Part shown: positions 1 to 5,160 of the stretch, piece after piece
Layout of the letters: each line of letters begins with the position of its first letter
Numbering within the stretch: position 1 is the first letter of the stretch
NCBI GenBank assembly: GCA_029250345.1
Contig: JAQXFL010000055.1
Coordinates: 1 to 5,160, forward strand
Source: Candidatus Poseidoniaceae archaeon
GTDB taxonomy: Archaea; Thermoplasmatota; Poseidoniia; Poseidoniales; Poseidoniaceae
Length of the DNA: 5,160 nucleotides
Direction of reading: 5' to 3'
The notes under the pieces: model-generated
Told to the model about the DNA's origin: nothing
What the model saw: only the letters and a program-made list of their open reading frames with translations
Database searches by the model: none
Program-made: the position numbers and the translations under genes

Positions 1-1011
1 GTATCTGGAGAAGTCCCAGCAGCAAATGTTACCGAATGCATGTCTGCAACCGCAGTCAACGGTCAACCTCTCTCGTTCACGGCCGGAGATTCCGTCATGG
101 TGAACGGCGCCACGGTCACTCTGGCAGATGTCAGCACCAGCAACGGTGTGATCCACGTCATCGACAAGGTATTGTCTCCAACAGACACACCAAACGATAT
201 CCCCCGCACTGCACAATGCACAGGTATTCACGATTCATTGGTTGCCGCAGTCGTTCAGGCTGAGTTGCTCGCCACACTACAAGGAGACGGCCCATTCACC
301 CTTTTCGCCCCAACTGACCAAGCGTTCGCCGATGCCGGCATTGATTTGGCTGCATTGGATACCGCTGAGGGCAAAGCTGCACTTACGGACATCCTGCTCT
401 ACCACGTTGTTGCTGGAGCGGTCCCTTCCTCAGCAGTTACTGAGTGCATGTCTGCAACCGCAGTCAACGGTCAACCGCTCTCCTTTACCGTTGGAGACAG
501 CGTCATGGTCAACGGAGCAACTGTAACCTTGGCAGACGTGAACACCAGCAACGGTGTCATCCATGTCATCGACAAGGTTCTCTCACCGACGGACACACCG
601 AATGATTTGCCTCGTACTGCACAATGCACAGGCGTTCACAACTCATTGGTCGCAGCAGTGATTCAAGCCGAACTCTTGGCAACACTCCAAGGCGAAGGCC
701 CGTTCACACTCTTTGCTCCAACCGACCAAGCATTTGCTGATGCAGGTATCGATTTGGCAGCATTGGACACCCCGGAAGGAAAGGCTGCTCTGACGGACAT
801 TCTCCTCCATCACGTCTATTCAGGCGCTGTCATGAGTGCCAACATCACCGACGGAATGGTTGTTGAGATGGTCAACGGCGACAACATTACGCTGACGGTA
901 ACGACTGGAATGAGCGCTTCGGTTCTCATTGGCAACGCAACGGTTACCGGCGCTGATGTGATGACCTCCAATGGTGTCATCCACGTTATTGACAAGGTGT
1001 TGATGCCTCCA
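1..1011 (+). repeat. Tandem FAS1 coding repeat, 408-bp period
   Basis: The FAS1 units repeat in frame every 408 bp (136 codons). Residues 1-60 match 137-196 at 53 of 60 positions, and residues 61-136 match 197-272 at 69 of 76 positions, by direct comparison. The last unit (589-1011) diverges after about position 816 and is 423 bp long. At DNA level many synonymous third positions differ, so the duplication is not recent overall, yet a 32-bp block is identical at 37-68 and 445-476. More copies probably lie upstream of the window. Confidence 0.9.
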
Positions 1012-1566
1012 GTTGAAGATGCTACTGACACGACTGATACAACCGACACAACCGGCCAAACCGACGGTGCAAGTGGCGATTCAGACGATGAAGGCGGATT
1101 CCTATGGATTCTTATCGTCGTGATTTTGGTCCTTGGTGGTGGCGCAGGCGGATTGTTGTTCATGCGCAGCCGAAGTGGAGATAATGATGCTTCGAAGAAC
1201 TTCGTCCAGGGCGGATTGGAAAACCAATTGCAACCGATTTCAACCACGTCATATGCTGGGACTCAAGCAGCAGCTACAACCGCATACGCAACTGAACCCG
1301 CACAGCAGTATCAGTCCGTTCAACAAACCCAGCAATACCAACCTGCACAGCAAGTTGCTCAGGTGGCACAGCCGGCACAAGTAGCACAAGTTGCATCAGT
1401 GGCACAAGTCCAACCGATTCAGACCGTGGAAGTCATCCCACAACCTGCTGTGGCAGAACCTACTGTTCTGCGACAATGGACCGATGAAGCAGGTTACACC
1501 TGGAGAGCAATGGACGACGGTAACACCTACTGGTGGACCGGAACTGAATGGCAAAAGTATTCTTGA
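1..1566 (+). CDS. Membrane-anchored FAS1 (fasciclin) repeat surface protein, 5' end outside window
   Basis: The frame is open from base 1, so the gene starts upstream; 521 residues are visible, ending at TGA 1564-1566. FAS1 domains mediate adhesion in many surface proteins. Residues 1-60 are the end of one FAS1 domain; two full domains follow at about 61-196 and 197-337. FAS1 hallmarks are present: FTLFAPTDQAF (99-109, 235-245), the YH motif (134-135, but HH at 270-271 in the last domain) and NGVIHVIDKVL near each domain end. A Thr/Asp linker (342-352) and an acidic patch precede a transmembrane helix at 367-388, then RSRSG as a positive stop-transfer. The expected topology is therefore FAS1 domains outside and the C-terminus inside. 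The inner part is Gln/Ala/Val-rich (about 410-485) and ends in an aromatic motif (491-521) with four Trp, resembling DUF2510/WW-like modules. The signal peptide would lie upstream of the window. The FAS1 and anchor calls are firm; the ligand is unknown. Confidence 0.93.
   Translation, partial: VSGEVPAANVTECMSATAVNGQPLSFTAGDSVMVNGATVTLADVSTSNGVIHVIDKVLSPTDTPNDIPRTAQCTGIHDSLVAAVVQAELLATLQGDGPFTLFAPTDQAFADAGIDLAALDTAEGKAALTDILLYHVVAGAVPSSAVTECMSATAVNGQPLSFTVGDSVMVNGATVTLADVNTSNGVIHVIDKVLSPTDTPNDLPRTAQCTGVHNSLVAAVIQAELLATLQGEGPFTLFAPTDQAFADAGIDLAALDTPEGKAALTDILLHHVYSGAVMSANITDGMVVEMVNGDNITLTVTTGMSASVLIGNATVTGADVMTSNGVIHVIDKVLMPPVEDATDTTDTTDTTGQTDGASGDSDDEGGFLWILIVVILVLGGGAGGLLFMRSRSGDNDASKNFVQGGLENQLQPISTTSYAGTQAAATTAYATEPAQQYQSVQQTQQYQPAQQVAQVAQPAQVAQVASVAQVQPIQTVEVIPQPAVAEPTVLRQWTDEAGYTWRAMDDGNTYWWTGTEWQKYS
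1024..1053 (+). repeat. Thr/Asp linker microrepeat
   Basis: About three degenerate 9-bp units encode a TDT-type repeat between the last FAS1 domain and the transmembrane helix. This is a typical flexible, acidic, Thr-rich stalk, which could carry O-linked glycans on the outer surface; the glycan idea is inference. Confidence 0.7.
1300..1425 (+). repeat. Gln/Ala/Val-rich low-complexity tail of the FAS1 protein
   Basis: Imperfect short units such as QPAQ, VAQVAQ and QQYQ fill this stretch on the predicted cytoplasmic side of the membrane helix. The codons for Gln and Ala vary (cag/caa, gca/gct), so the repetition is mainly at protein level. It is probably disordered and links the helix to the C-terminal aromatic motif. 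Confidence 0.7.
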
Positions 1567-1572
1567 ACGAGT

Positions 1573-2148
1573 CTACATGTTGTTGAGGATCTGACTGCAG
1601 GTCTTCACGGTGCAAAATTCACCGTGAAGGCTTGCCAGTGCAGCCGTGTGAATAAGGTCGGCATCAAGCATATCACCATCCGGTGATTTCCGAGGGAAAG
1701 TTGCGCAAGCATCCGAGACCAACTCAACTTCAAAGCCGAGGTTGCCCGCCATTCTCACTGTGGTCGATACGCAGTGGTTGGTAGTGAGTCCAGCAATGAC
1801 CAGGTGTGTTCTCCCGCTTTCCCGCAGGTATGCCTCAAGGTCTGTGCCGATGAAACCGCTGTTGACGTTTTTGACGAACTCTTTCTCACCGCTCACTGGA
1901 ATTGCCCAATCGTAGTACTCAAATCCAGGTGCGTCTGGTTGCAGTGGACTGCCATCTTCGGTAGAGGAATGGCGTACATGGACGACATTTTGATTCTCAA
2001 GTCTCCATTGATGGATGAGCGATTTTGTATTCTCCTCAAAGTTTGGATTGTTACGTATTCCCCATTTTGGGTCATCGAATCCCTTTTGGCAATCAATGAG
2101 CAACAGAGTACGGTTGTTTGATGATTCCATGCTTCTCACGCCCGTCAT
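1573..2148 (-). CDS. Isochorismatase-family cysteine hydrolase
   Basis: This 191-residue protein has the usual length and fold signature of the isochorismatase-like superfamily, soluble enzymes that hydrolyse amides or vinyl ethers (isochorismatase, nicotinamidase, N-carbamoyl amidases). The catalytic triad is visible: Asp19 in LLLIDCQKGF, Lys93 in EFVKNVNSGF, and Cys126 in the motif GLTTNHCVSTT, with the family's nearby cis-peptide region. Downstream VELVSDACAT (141-150) also fits. The first codon ATG at 2146-2148 overlaps the TGA of the upstream DUF2752 gene as ATGA, arguing for translational coupling. An inner Met7 (2130), preceded by GTGAG, is a possible alternative start. The substrate cannot be read from the sequence: the Asp/His metal-site pattern of true nicotinamidases is not evident. 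The gene converges on the FAS1 gene with 6 bp between stop codons. Confidence 0.9.
   Translation of the reverse strand: MTGVRSMESSNNRTLLLIDCQKGFDDPKWGIRNNPNFEENTKSLIHQWRLENQNVVHVRHSSTEDGSPLQPDAPGFEYYDWAIPVSGEKEFVKNVNSGFIGTDLEAYLRESGRTHLVIAGLTTNHCVSTTVRMAGNLGFEVELVSDACATFPRKSPDGDMLDADLIHTAALASLHGEFCTVKTCSQILNNM
1601..1631 (+). terminator. Strong hairpin downstream of the FAS1 gene, inside the opposing gene
   Basis: A perfect 10-bp inverted repeat (1603-1612 with 1620-1629) encloses the 7-nt loop CAAAATT. It extends on plus-strand RNA by a U-G pair (1602/1630) and a G-C pair (1601/1631) to 12 bp; on minus-strand RNA the wobble becomes an A/C mismatch. It begins 34 nt after the FAS1 stop codon and lies within the last codons of the convergent isochorismatase gene. 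It could end or stabilise the FAS1 mRNA. No T-run follows, which archaeal terminators usually use, so the terminator role is a guess while the hairpin itself is certain. Confidence 0.5.
2145..2148 (-). other. ATGA stop/start overlap joining DUF2752 and isochorismatase genes
   Basis: On the minus strand the DUF2752 stop TGA (2147-2145) shares two bases with the hydrolase ATG (2148-2146). Such 4-base overlaps are typical of co-transcribed, translationally coupled genes. A GAGG at about 10 nt upstream of this ATG could serve as a weak ribosome-binding site. Confidence 0.8.
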
Positions 2149-2606
2149 AATATCAATGCCTCGATAATTCGAACATAGAACATGTACGAAAAGACCAGCA
2201 GCGATGGAACAAGCCAGCCCATGTAGAGTGATTTATTCATTGGTTTCAATTGTTTTTCTCCGTTCCGAAGCGCTTGAATGGACGCCCATAAGAGGTAGAC
2301 GAAGGCTGCGTAAATGAGCGGGGAGCCCGGATTAAACTCCAGTGCACTTGGCACGTCAAAGTGAGTTATGGCGACAAATCCGCGTGACATGCCGCAAAAA
2401 GGGCACTCATGGCCTGTTGCATAGTAGATTGGGCAGAGTTTCATTCCATCGACCCGGCCGTGCGGAAGGACTGCAGAAACCACAAGTGCACCACTGGTTA
2501 CAGCGGCAGTGATGGATGCGGCATTGACTCCCGGCCATTTCATTGTCGGGTCGTTGAGATTCGGGTTAATCTCCTTTTTGTCGGCAGAACCATTATAATG
2601 CGACAT
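2145..2606 (-). CDS. DUF2752 small membrane protein
   Basis: This 153-residue protein carries the DUF2752 signature: Cys58-Pro, then GHECPFCGMSRG with Cys68, Cys71, Gly72, Ser74 and Arg75, followed by FNPGSP at 91-96. Three hydrophobic segments lie at about 28-47, 96-113 and 128-147, so it should be an inner-membrane protein. The three conserved cysteines could bind a metal or form a redox site, but the family function is unknown. The N-terminus before residue 22 is polar; Met22 (2543) is an alternative start. No Shine-Dalgarno is visible before ATG 2606, which suggests a leaderless transcript or the later start. Its TGA overlaps the isochorismatase ATG, and it is divergent from the TM2 gene. 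Confidence 0.88.
   Translation of the reverse strand: MSHYNGSADKKEINPNLNDPTMKWPGVNAASITAAVTSGALVVSAVLPHGRVDGMKLCPIYYATGHECPFCGMSRGFVAITHFDVPSALEFNPGSPLIYAAFVYLLWASIQALRNGEKQLKPMNKSLYMGWLVPSLLVFSYMFYVRIIEALIL
2591..2600 (+). promoter_or_regulatory. Candidate TATA box of the TM2 gene (possibly bidirectional)
   Basis: CATTATAATG contains the palindromic ATTATAAT, with the purine-bearing GCAGAAC just upstream as a weak BRE candidate. Its centre is about 26 bp before ATG 2621, the spacing expected from an archaeal TATA box to the transcription start, so the TM2 mRNA could begin at or next to its start codon. The element lies inside the first codons of the divergent DUF2752 gene. Because the core is symmetric it could also fire on the minus strand toward about 2570, which would fit the alternative DUF2752 start at 2543. 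Confidence 0.4.
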
Positions 2607-2620
2607 GCAGAGCGAAGGTT

Positions 2621-2863
2621 ATGCAACCACAAGGCATGGAACAAGCAGCAATGACATCAGACAAAGATTGGACAGTACTTCTCATACTTTCAATCGTTCT
2701 CGGATCCTTAGGGGTCGACCATTTTTACGCAGGTAAAATTGGAACCGGGATTCTCAAGCTCATCACCCTCGGTGCATGCGGCATTTGGTACCTCATTGAC
2801 GTCATTATGATTGCTACAGGCAGTTTTAAGGACTCCAACGGGATTCCAATCACCAACAAGTGA
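2621..2863 (+). CDS. TM2-domain membrane protein
   Basis: This 80-residue protein is almost entirely a TM2 domain: two transmembrane helices (about 18-33 and 44-66) joined by a short turn. Diagnostic residues are LGSLGVDHFYAGK at 27-39, GILKLITLG at 43-51 and WYLID at 56-60, followed by a polar end with DSNG. TM2 proteins are small integral membrane proteins of mostly unknown role in prokaryotes. Three in-frame ATGs occur at 2621, 2636 and 2651; the first is chosen because the TATA-like element places a leaderless start there and no convincing Shine-Dalgarno precedes any of them. It is divergent from DUF2752, only 14 bp away. Confidence 0.88.
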   Translation: MQPQGMEQAAMTSDKDWTVLLILSIVLGSLGVDHFYAGKIGTGILKLITLGACGIWYLIDVIMIATGSFKDSNGIPITNK

Positions 2864-2903
2864 TTCGCTTACTGAGCAACACTTCCCACGTTTGAACGAT
2901 TCC

Positions 2904-2922
2904 GCTGTGGCTTCGCCATAGC
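2904..2922 (+). terminator. 8-bp hairpin downstream of the TM2 gene
   Basis: GCTGTGGC pairs with GCCATAGC around the loop TTC, with one G-U wobble that exists only in plus-strand RNA. It starts 40 nt after the TM2 stop codon and is followed by a stretch with pyrimidine runs (2941-2948). The position suits a 3'-end or terminator element of the TM2 mRNA. No long T-run follows, so the role is tentative. Confidence 0.35.
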
Positions 2923-3064
2923 ACTCGAAATAGGCTATTGCTTTCCTTAGGCTGGTTCCAGTCGTAGGACTCATGCGCACAGTTTACCTCTTCTGAGGTT
3001 TAACTTTGGAAGCTGAAAGCACACGACAAATGAATGTCATTTCGCCCTCTCAAGCGAACTCTTG

Positions 3065-3078
3065 CGTTTATTCAAACG
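3065..3078 (-). terminator. Short hairpin just behind the helicase stop codon
   Basis: CGTTT and AAACG form a 5-bp stem with a 4-nt loop, 11 nt past the helicase stop on the minus strand. A second short stem (3051-3064) follows directly. This is a weak candidate for the helicase 3' end: the stem is short and no T-run is present. Confidence 0.2.
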
Positions 3079-3089
3079 AACGCAGTGTT

Positions 3090-4463
3090 TCAGTCACGGT
3101 CTGATCGATGATTTTGATTGCCACGGTCGCTTTGATTACTGCGGTTGTTTCTAGAACGGTTATTCCTGCGTGGGCGGCTCGATTGTTCTCCACCGGATGA
3201 ACGGTTGTTGTTTTGGCGAGAGTTGTTGTTCTGCCTTCCACGGTTTGAGTTTTGATTCCGTGGTCGCTTTTTGGTTCCGGACTTCTCCTTGATTTTACCC
3301 GGCTTTTGCCCAGGTTTTGGAATGGCTCCGATGAAATGGAACGGGTGTGAACTCTCGACAGGAATTTCTTTTCCGATCAGTTGCTGAATGCCAACCAAAT
3401 ATCCGCTTTCCGAATCGTCACAGAAAGCGTATGCAATGCCGCTGCGTCCGGCACGTGCCGTTCTTCCTATACGGTGGACGTAACTTTCAGGTTCGTTCGG
3501 TAAATCGTAGTTGAAGACGTGCGTGATGCCATCGACATCGATTCCTCTGCTTGCAATATCTGTTGCAACAAGAATTGGAATTGTACCATCTTTGAATCCT
3601 GCTAACGCTCGAGTTCTCGCGCCTTGGCTCTTGTTGCCGTGAATGGCCGCTGCTGCGATGTTGCTCTGGTCCAATTGCTTGACCAGTCGGTTGGCACCGT
3701 GTTTGGTTCGAGTGAATACAATACCACACTTTACCCGCTCATCTTTGATGAGTTGGACCAGCAATCGTCGCTTGTCTGCTTTTCTCAAGAACATGATTCT
3801 CTGTTCAATTCGATCGACGGTCATCTCTTTTGGACTGACGTCGACCATGACTGCGTTGTTCAAAAACGAGCCAGCGAGCTTGGCAATCGATTTTGGCATT
3901 GTTGCGCTGAACAACAGATTTTGACGCTTGTTTGGAAGGAGTTTGAGAACCTTCTCAATGTCTCGAATAAATCCCATGTCGAGCATTCGGTCTGCTTCAT
4001 CCAGTACGAAGAATTCCACTTTCGTGATGTCTACAAAGCCTTGTCCTATGAGGTCAAGAAGCCGTCCGGGCGTAGCAACGAGAATGTCCAGTCCCTTTTG
4101 CAGAGCGCGAACCTGTGGGTTTTGCTTGACACCACCAAAAATGACCCGATGCCGAATATCCATATGCTCACTGTAGGCTGCGAAGCGTTCATCGATTTGA
4201 GCTGCTAATTCTCGGGTTGGTGAAAGAATCAGAGCACGAATGTGTCGCTTTCCTTGTGGTTTTTTTCTGCCCATGATTTGCAGAACAGGTAAGGCAAATG
4301 CTGCCGTTTTACCGGTTCCAGTTTGAGCAACACCAAGCACATCTCGACCTTCAAGCAAGGGCGGAATGGATTGTTCTTGTACGGGTGTGGGTGAAGTATA
4401 GCCTTCTGAGGCCACTGCTTTGAGAAGTGTCTCGGAGAGTCCGAGTGATTGGAAATCGGTCAT
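3090..4463 (-). CDS. DEAD-box ATP-dependent RNA helicase, RhlE type
   Basis: This 457-residue protein has every DEAD-box motif in order: Q motif around 22-33 (GYTSPTPVQEQS), I AQTGTGKT 46-53, Ia PTRELAAQ 82-89, GG 110-111, Ib TPGR 131-134, II DEAD 155-158, III SAT 186-188, IV IVFTRTK 248-254, V TDIASRGID 301-309 and VI HRIGRTARAG 330-339. It should unwind short RNA duplexes or remodel ribonucleoproteins in the cytoplasm, with roles in ribosome assembly or cold response in relatives. After the two RecA-like domains comes a basic tail (about 382-457) rich in Arg, Asn, Ser and Gln, probably for nonspecific RNA binding. The start at 4463 is chosen over an in-frame ATG 12 codons earlier (4499) because GGAGG lies 8 nt before it and MTDFQSLGL is the usual family beginning. 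The overall type is the one common in bacteria, so ancient transfer is possible. Confidence 0.95.
   Translation of the reverse strand: MTDFQSLGLSETLLKAVASEGYTSPTPVQEQSIPPLLEGRDVLGVAQTGTGKTAAFALPVLQIMGRKKPQGKRHIRALILSPTRELAAQIDERFAAYSEHMDIRHRVIFGGVKQNPQVRALQKGLDILVATPGRLLDLIGQGFVDITKVEFFVLDEADRMLDMGFIRDIEKVLKLLPNKRQNLLFSATMPKSIAKLAGSFLNNAVMVDVSPKEMTVDRIEQRIMFLRKADKRRLLVQLIKDERVKCGIVFTRTKHGANRLVKQLDQSNIAAAAIHGNKSQGARTRALAGFKDGTIPILVATDIASRGIDVDGITHVFNYDLPNEPESYVHRIGRTARAGRSGIAYAFCDDSESGYLVGIQQLIGKEIPVESSHPFHFIGAIPKPGQKPGKIKEKSGTKKRPRNQNSNRGRQNNNSRQNNNRSSGGEQSSRPRRNNRSRNNRSNQSDRGNQNHRSDRD
3093..3320 (-). repeat. Arg/Asn/Ser/Gln low-complexity tail of the helicase
   Basis: The last ~75 codons encode short RNN, RSN and QNN-like units with no fixed period. 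On the DNA this shows as recurring gttgtt and cggttg words. Such tails in RhlE-like and cold-shock helicases bind RNA and can promote phase separation; for this protein that is inference from composition. Confidence 0.65.
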
Positions 4464-4470
4464 GTTGTAT

Positions 4471-4476
4471 CCCTCC
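4471..4476 (-). promoter_or_regulatory. Strong Shine-Dalgarno of the helicase gene
   Basis: GGAGGG on the minus strand sits 7-8 nt before ATG 4463, an ideal spacing. It decides the start in favour of 4463 rather than 4499. It is the only textbook ribosome-binding site seen in this window. Confidence 0.8.
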
Positions 4477-4542
4477 AGTGAACCATGGTATAGGTCCACT
4501 GCATGCAGACCTCAATTCTCTTTGCCTAAATACCCGATTGAA

Positions 4543-4549
4543 GATATAC
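4543..4549 (-). promoter_or_regulatory. Candidate TATA element upstream of the helicase
   Basis: GTATATC on the minus strand lies in the 125-bp gap between pheS and the helicase. A start about 26 nt downstream (near 4520) would give a leader of roughly 57 nt that includes the Shine-Dalgarno. A second AT-rich word, GGTATTTAGG (about 4525-4534), is an alternative. Neither has a clear BRE, so read-through from pheS remains possible. Confidence 0.3.
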
Positions 4550-4588
4550 GAGCCTTAACCCGTGAATGGCTCGATTCGGTATGCGCCG

Positions 4589-5160
4589 TCAAAGAATCGG
4601 TTGGTTTCGTAACCATTCCAAGTCGGAAATGTAGAGTTGACGAATGTCGTCGAGTCCGAGAACAAGCATTGCAAGCCGTTCAAGGCCCATTCCCCATGCG
4701 AGCACCGGTGAAGAGATGCCCAACGGCTCGGTAACTTCAGGACGGAATATTCCCGCTCCACCCAGTTCAAGCCACTTTCCTCTCCACTTGACTTCAATTT
4801 CGAGGCTTGGTTCTGTGTAGGGGAAATAAGCAGGACGGACACGAACTTCTGGATAGCCCATCTTTGCATAGAATGTTTTGAGGGTTGCAACAAGCATTTG
4901 CAAGTTTGCTCCTTCTTCCATGATGATTCCTTCAATTTGGTGGAACTCAGGTAGATGGGTACGGTCAATTGCTTCCTTGCGGAACACTCGGTCAACCGAA
5001 AACACACGGCATGCCTCGGTTGGATTCTTGGCAAGATATTGAATGGTGTTGACCGTTGTATGTGTTCGCAGCAGTCCCTTTTCCGATGTTTCGGCTGAGA
5101 ATTCTCCACCCCACCCAACTGAACCAGTATCGCCGCCGTGTTCATGGATTGCACCCCATG
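4589..5160 (-). CDS. pheS: Phenylalanyl-tRNA synthetase alpha subunit, C-terminal part
   Basis: The minus-strand frame is open to the right edge, so the 5' end is missing; 189 residues are visible, ending at TGA 4591-4589. PheS carries the class II catalytic core that, with PheT, charges tRNA-Phe with phenylalanine in the cytoplasm. Visible landmarks (fragment numbering from the edge) are WGAIHEHGG at 1-9, LLRTHTT at 29-35, FSVDRVFRKEAIDRTHLPEFHQIEG (53-77, motif 2 region), and AWGMGLERLAM (154-164, motif 3), then the closing DLEWLRNQPIL. This wording, in particular THLPEFHQIEG and the end about 25 residues after motif 3, is that of the archaeal/eukaryotic PheS class. No pheT lies downstream within the window; the next same-strand gene is the helicase. 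Confidence 0.95.
   Translation of the reverse strand, partial: WGAIHEHGGDTGSVGWGGEFSAETSEKGLLRTHTTVNTIQYLAKNPTEACRVFSVDRVFRKEAIDRTHLPEFHQIEGIIMEEGANLQMLVATLKTFYAKMGYPEVRVRPAYFPYTEPSLEIEVKWRGKWLELGGAGIFRPEVTEPLGISSPVLAWGMGLERLAMLVLGLDDIRQLYISDLEWLRNQPIL

Larger units (their letters stand above)
2864..3089. other. Convergent spacer rich in short hairpins
   Basis: This 226-bp gap separates the 3' ends of the TM2 gene and the helicase. No convincing coding frame or tRNA was found. Several short inverted repeats stand out: 2904-2922, CTG/CAG around 2952-2961 nested within TCCT/AGGA, ACCTC/GAGGT at 2986-2999, AAATGA/TCATTT at 3028-3042, CAAG/CTTG at 3051-3064 and CGTTT/AAACG at 3065-3078. They may be processing or termination structures for the two converging transcripts, or part of a small structured RNA; either is inference. 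Confidence 0.4.

Noticed and set aside
40..42. ATG at 40 as the start of the FAS1 gene
   Set aside because: The frame is open from base 1, and residues 1-13 match the same part of the next repeat, so this Met is internal (it sits right after the TEC cysteine).
1..1011. CRISPR-like array, given regular repetition
   Set aside because: The repeats are 408 bp, in frame and coding for FAS1 domains; there are no short repeats with unique spacers.
816..1247. Minus-strand reading frame antisense to the FAS1 gene
   Set aside because: It is a mirror of the repeat-rich FAS1 codons, with Val/Ser/Pro runs and no recognisable domain.
2890..2975. Possible tRNA in the spacer, suggested by GGTTCCAGTC and hairpins
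   Set aside because: The T-arm consensus fails on both strands (C instead of purine after GGTTC, no matching stem), and no acceptor or anticodon stem could be assembled.
2708..2980. 90-codon minus-strand frame across the TM2 gene and spacer
   Set aside because: No domain is seen, and it overlaps the convincing TM2 domain on the other strand.
3624..4208. 194-codon plus-strand frame antisense to the helicase
   Set aside because: The opposite strand encodes conserved DEAD-box motifs throughout, and this frame shows no domain of its own.
4464..4499. In-frame upstream ATG (4499) for the helicase
   Set aside because: The extra 12 residues are not family-like, and GGAGG with ideal spacing precedes the ATG at 4463.
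5003..5005. GTG at 5005 as a pheS start
   Set aside because: The frame upstream continues to the window edge and encodes clear PheS sequence, including LLRTHTT and WGAIHEHGG.
4555..5154. Long minus-strand reading frame overlapping pheS
   Set aside because: It is out of frame with the strong PheS signature, and its translation looks like random, Cys/Ser/Lys-mixed sequence.

Overview
The window looks archaeal, most likely from a marine planktonic euryarchaeon of the Marine Group II (Poseidoniales) type. Three things support this: the PheS fragment at the right edge is of the archaeal/eukaryotic kind, promoter-like TATA elements replace bacterial -35/-10 boxes, and a FAS1-repeat surface protein carries a membrane anchor and an aromatic C-terminal motif. 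The taxonomic placement is inference from sequence style; no marker gene was compared.

Layout. Positions 1-1566 (+) hold the 3' part of a gene for a cell-surface protein with tandem fasciclin (FAS1) domains. These are followed by an acidic Thr/Asp linker, one transmembrane helix, a Gln/Ala/Val-rich tail and a WW/DUF2510-like aromatic motif. It converges, with only 6 bp between stop codons, on a minus-strand pair: a DUF2752 membrane protein (2145-2606) followed by an isochorismatase-family hydrolase (1573-2148), joined by an ATGA stop/start overlap. Divergent from DUF2752, with a 14-bp gap, is a small TM2-domain membrane protein (2621-2863, +). A 226-bp spacer with several short hairpins (2864-3089) separates it from a converging minus-strand DEAD-box RNA helicase of RhlE type (3090-4463) with a basic, Asn/Arg/Ser-rich tail. 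Upstream of the helicase on the same strand is the C-terminal part of phenylalanyl-tRNA synthetase alpha (4589 to the window edge).

How the parts relate. DUF2752 and the isochorismatase are very probably one transcript. TM2 shares their short divergent control region, so the three may be co-regulated. PheS and the helicase are both linked to RNA and translation, but a 125-bp gap, a TATA-like element and a strong Shine-Dalgarno suggest the helicase has its own expression signals. No CRISPR array, tRNA, rRNA, insertion sequence or obvious defence system is present. The most unusual items are the FAS1 protein's architecture, a 12-bp hairpin lying behind the FAS1 stop codon but inside the opposing gene, and the compact DUF2752/TM2/isochorismatase cluster.
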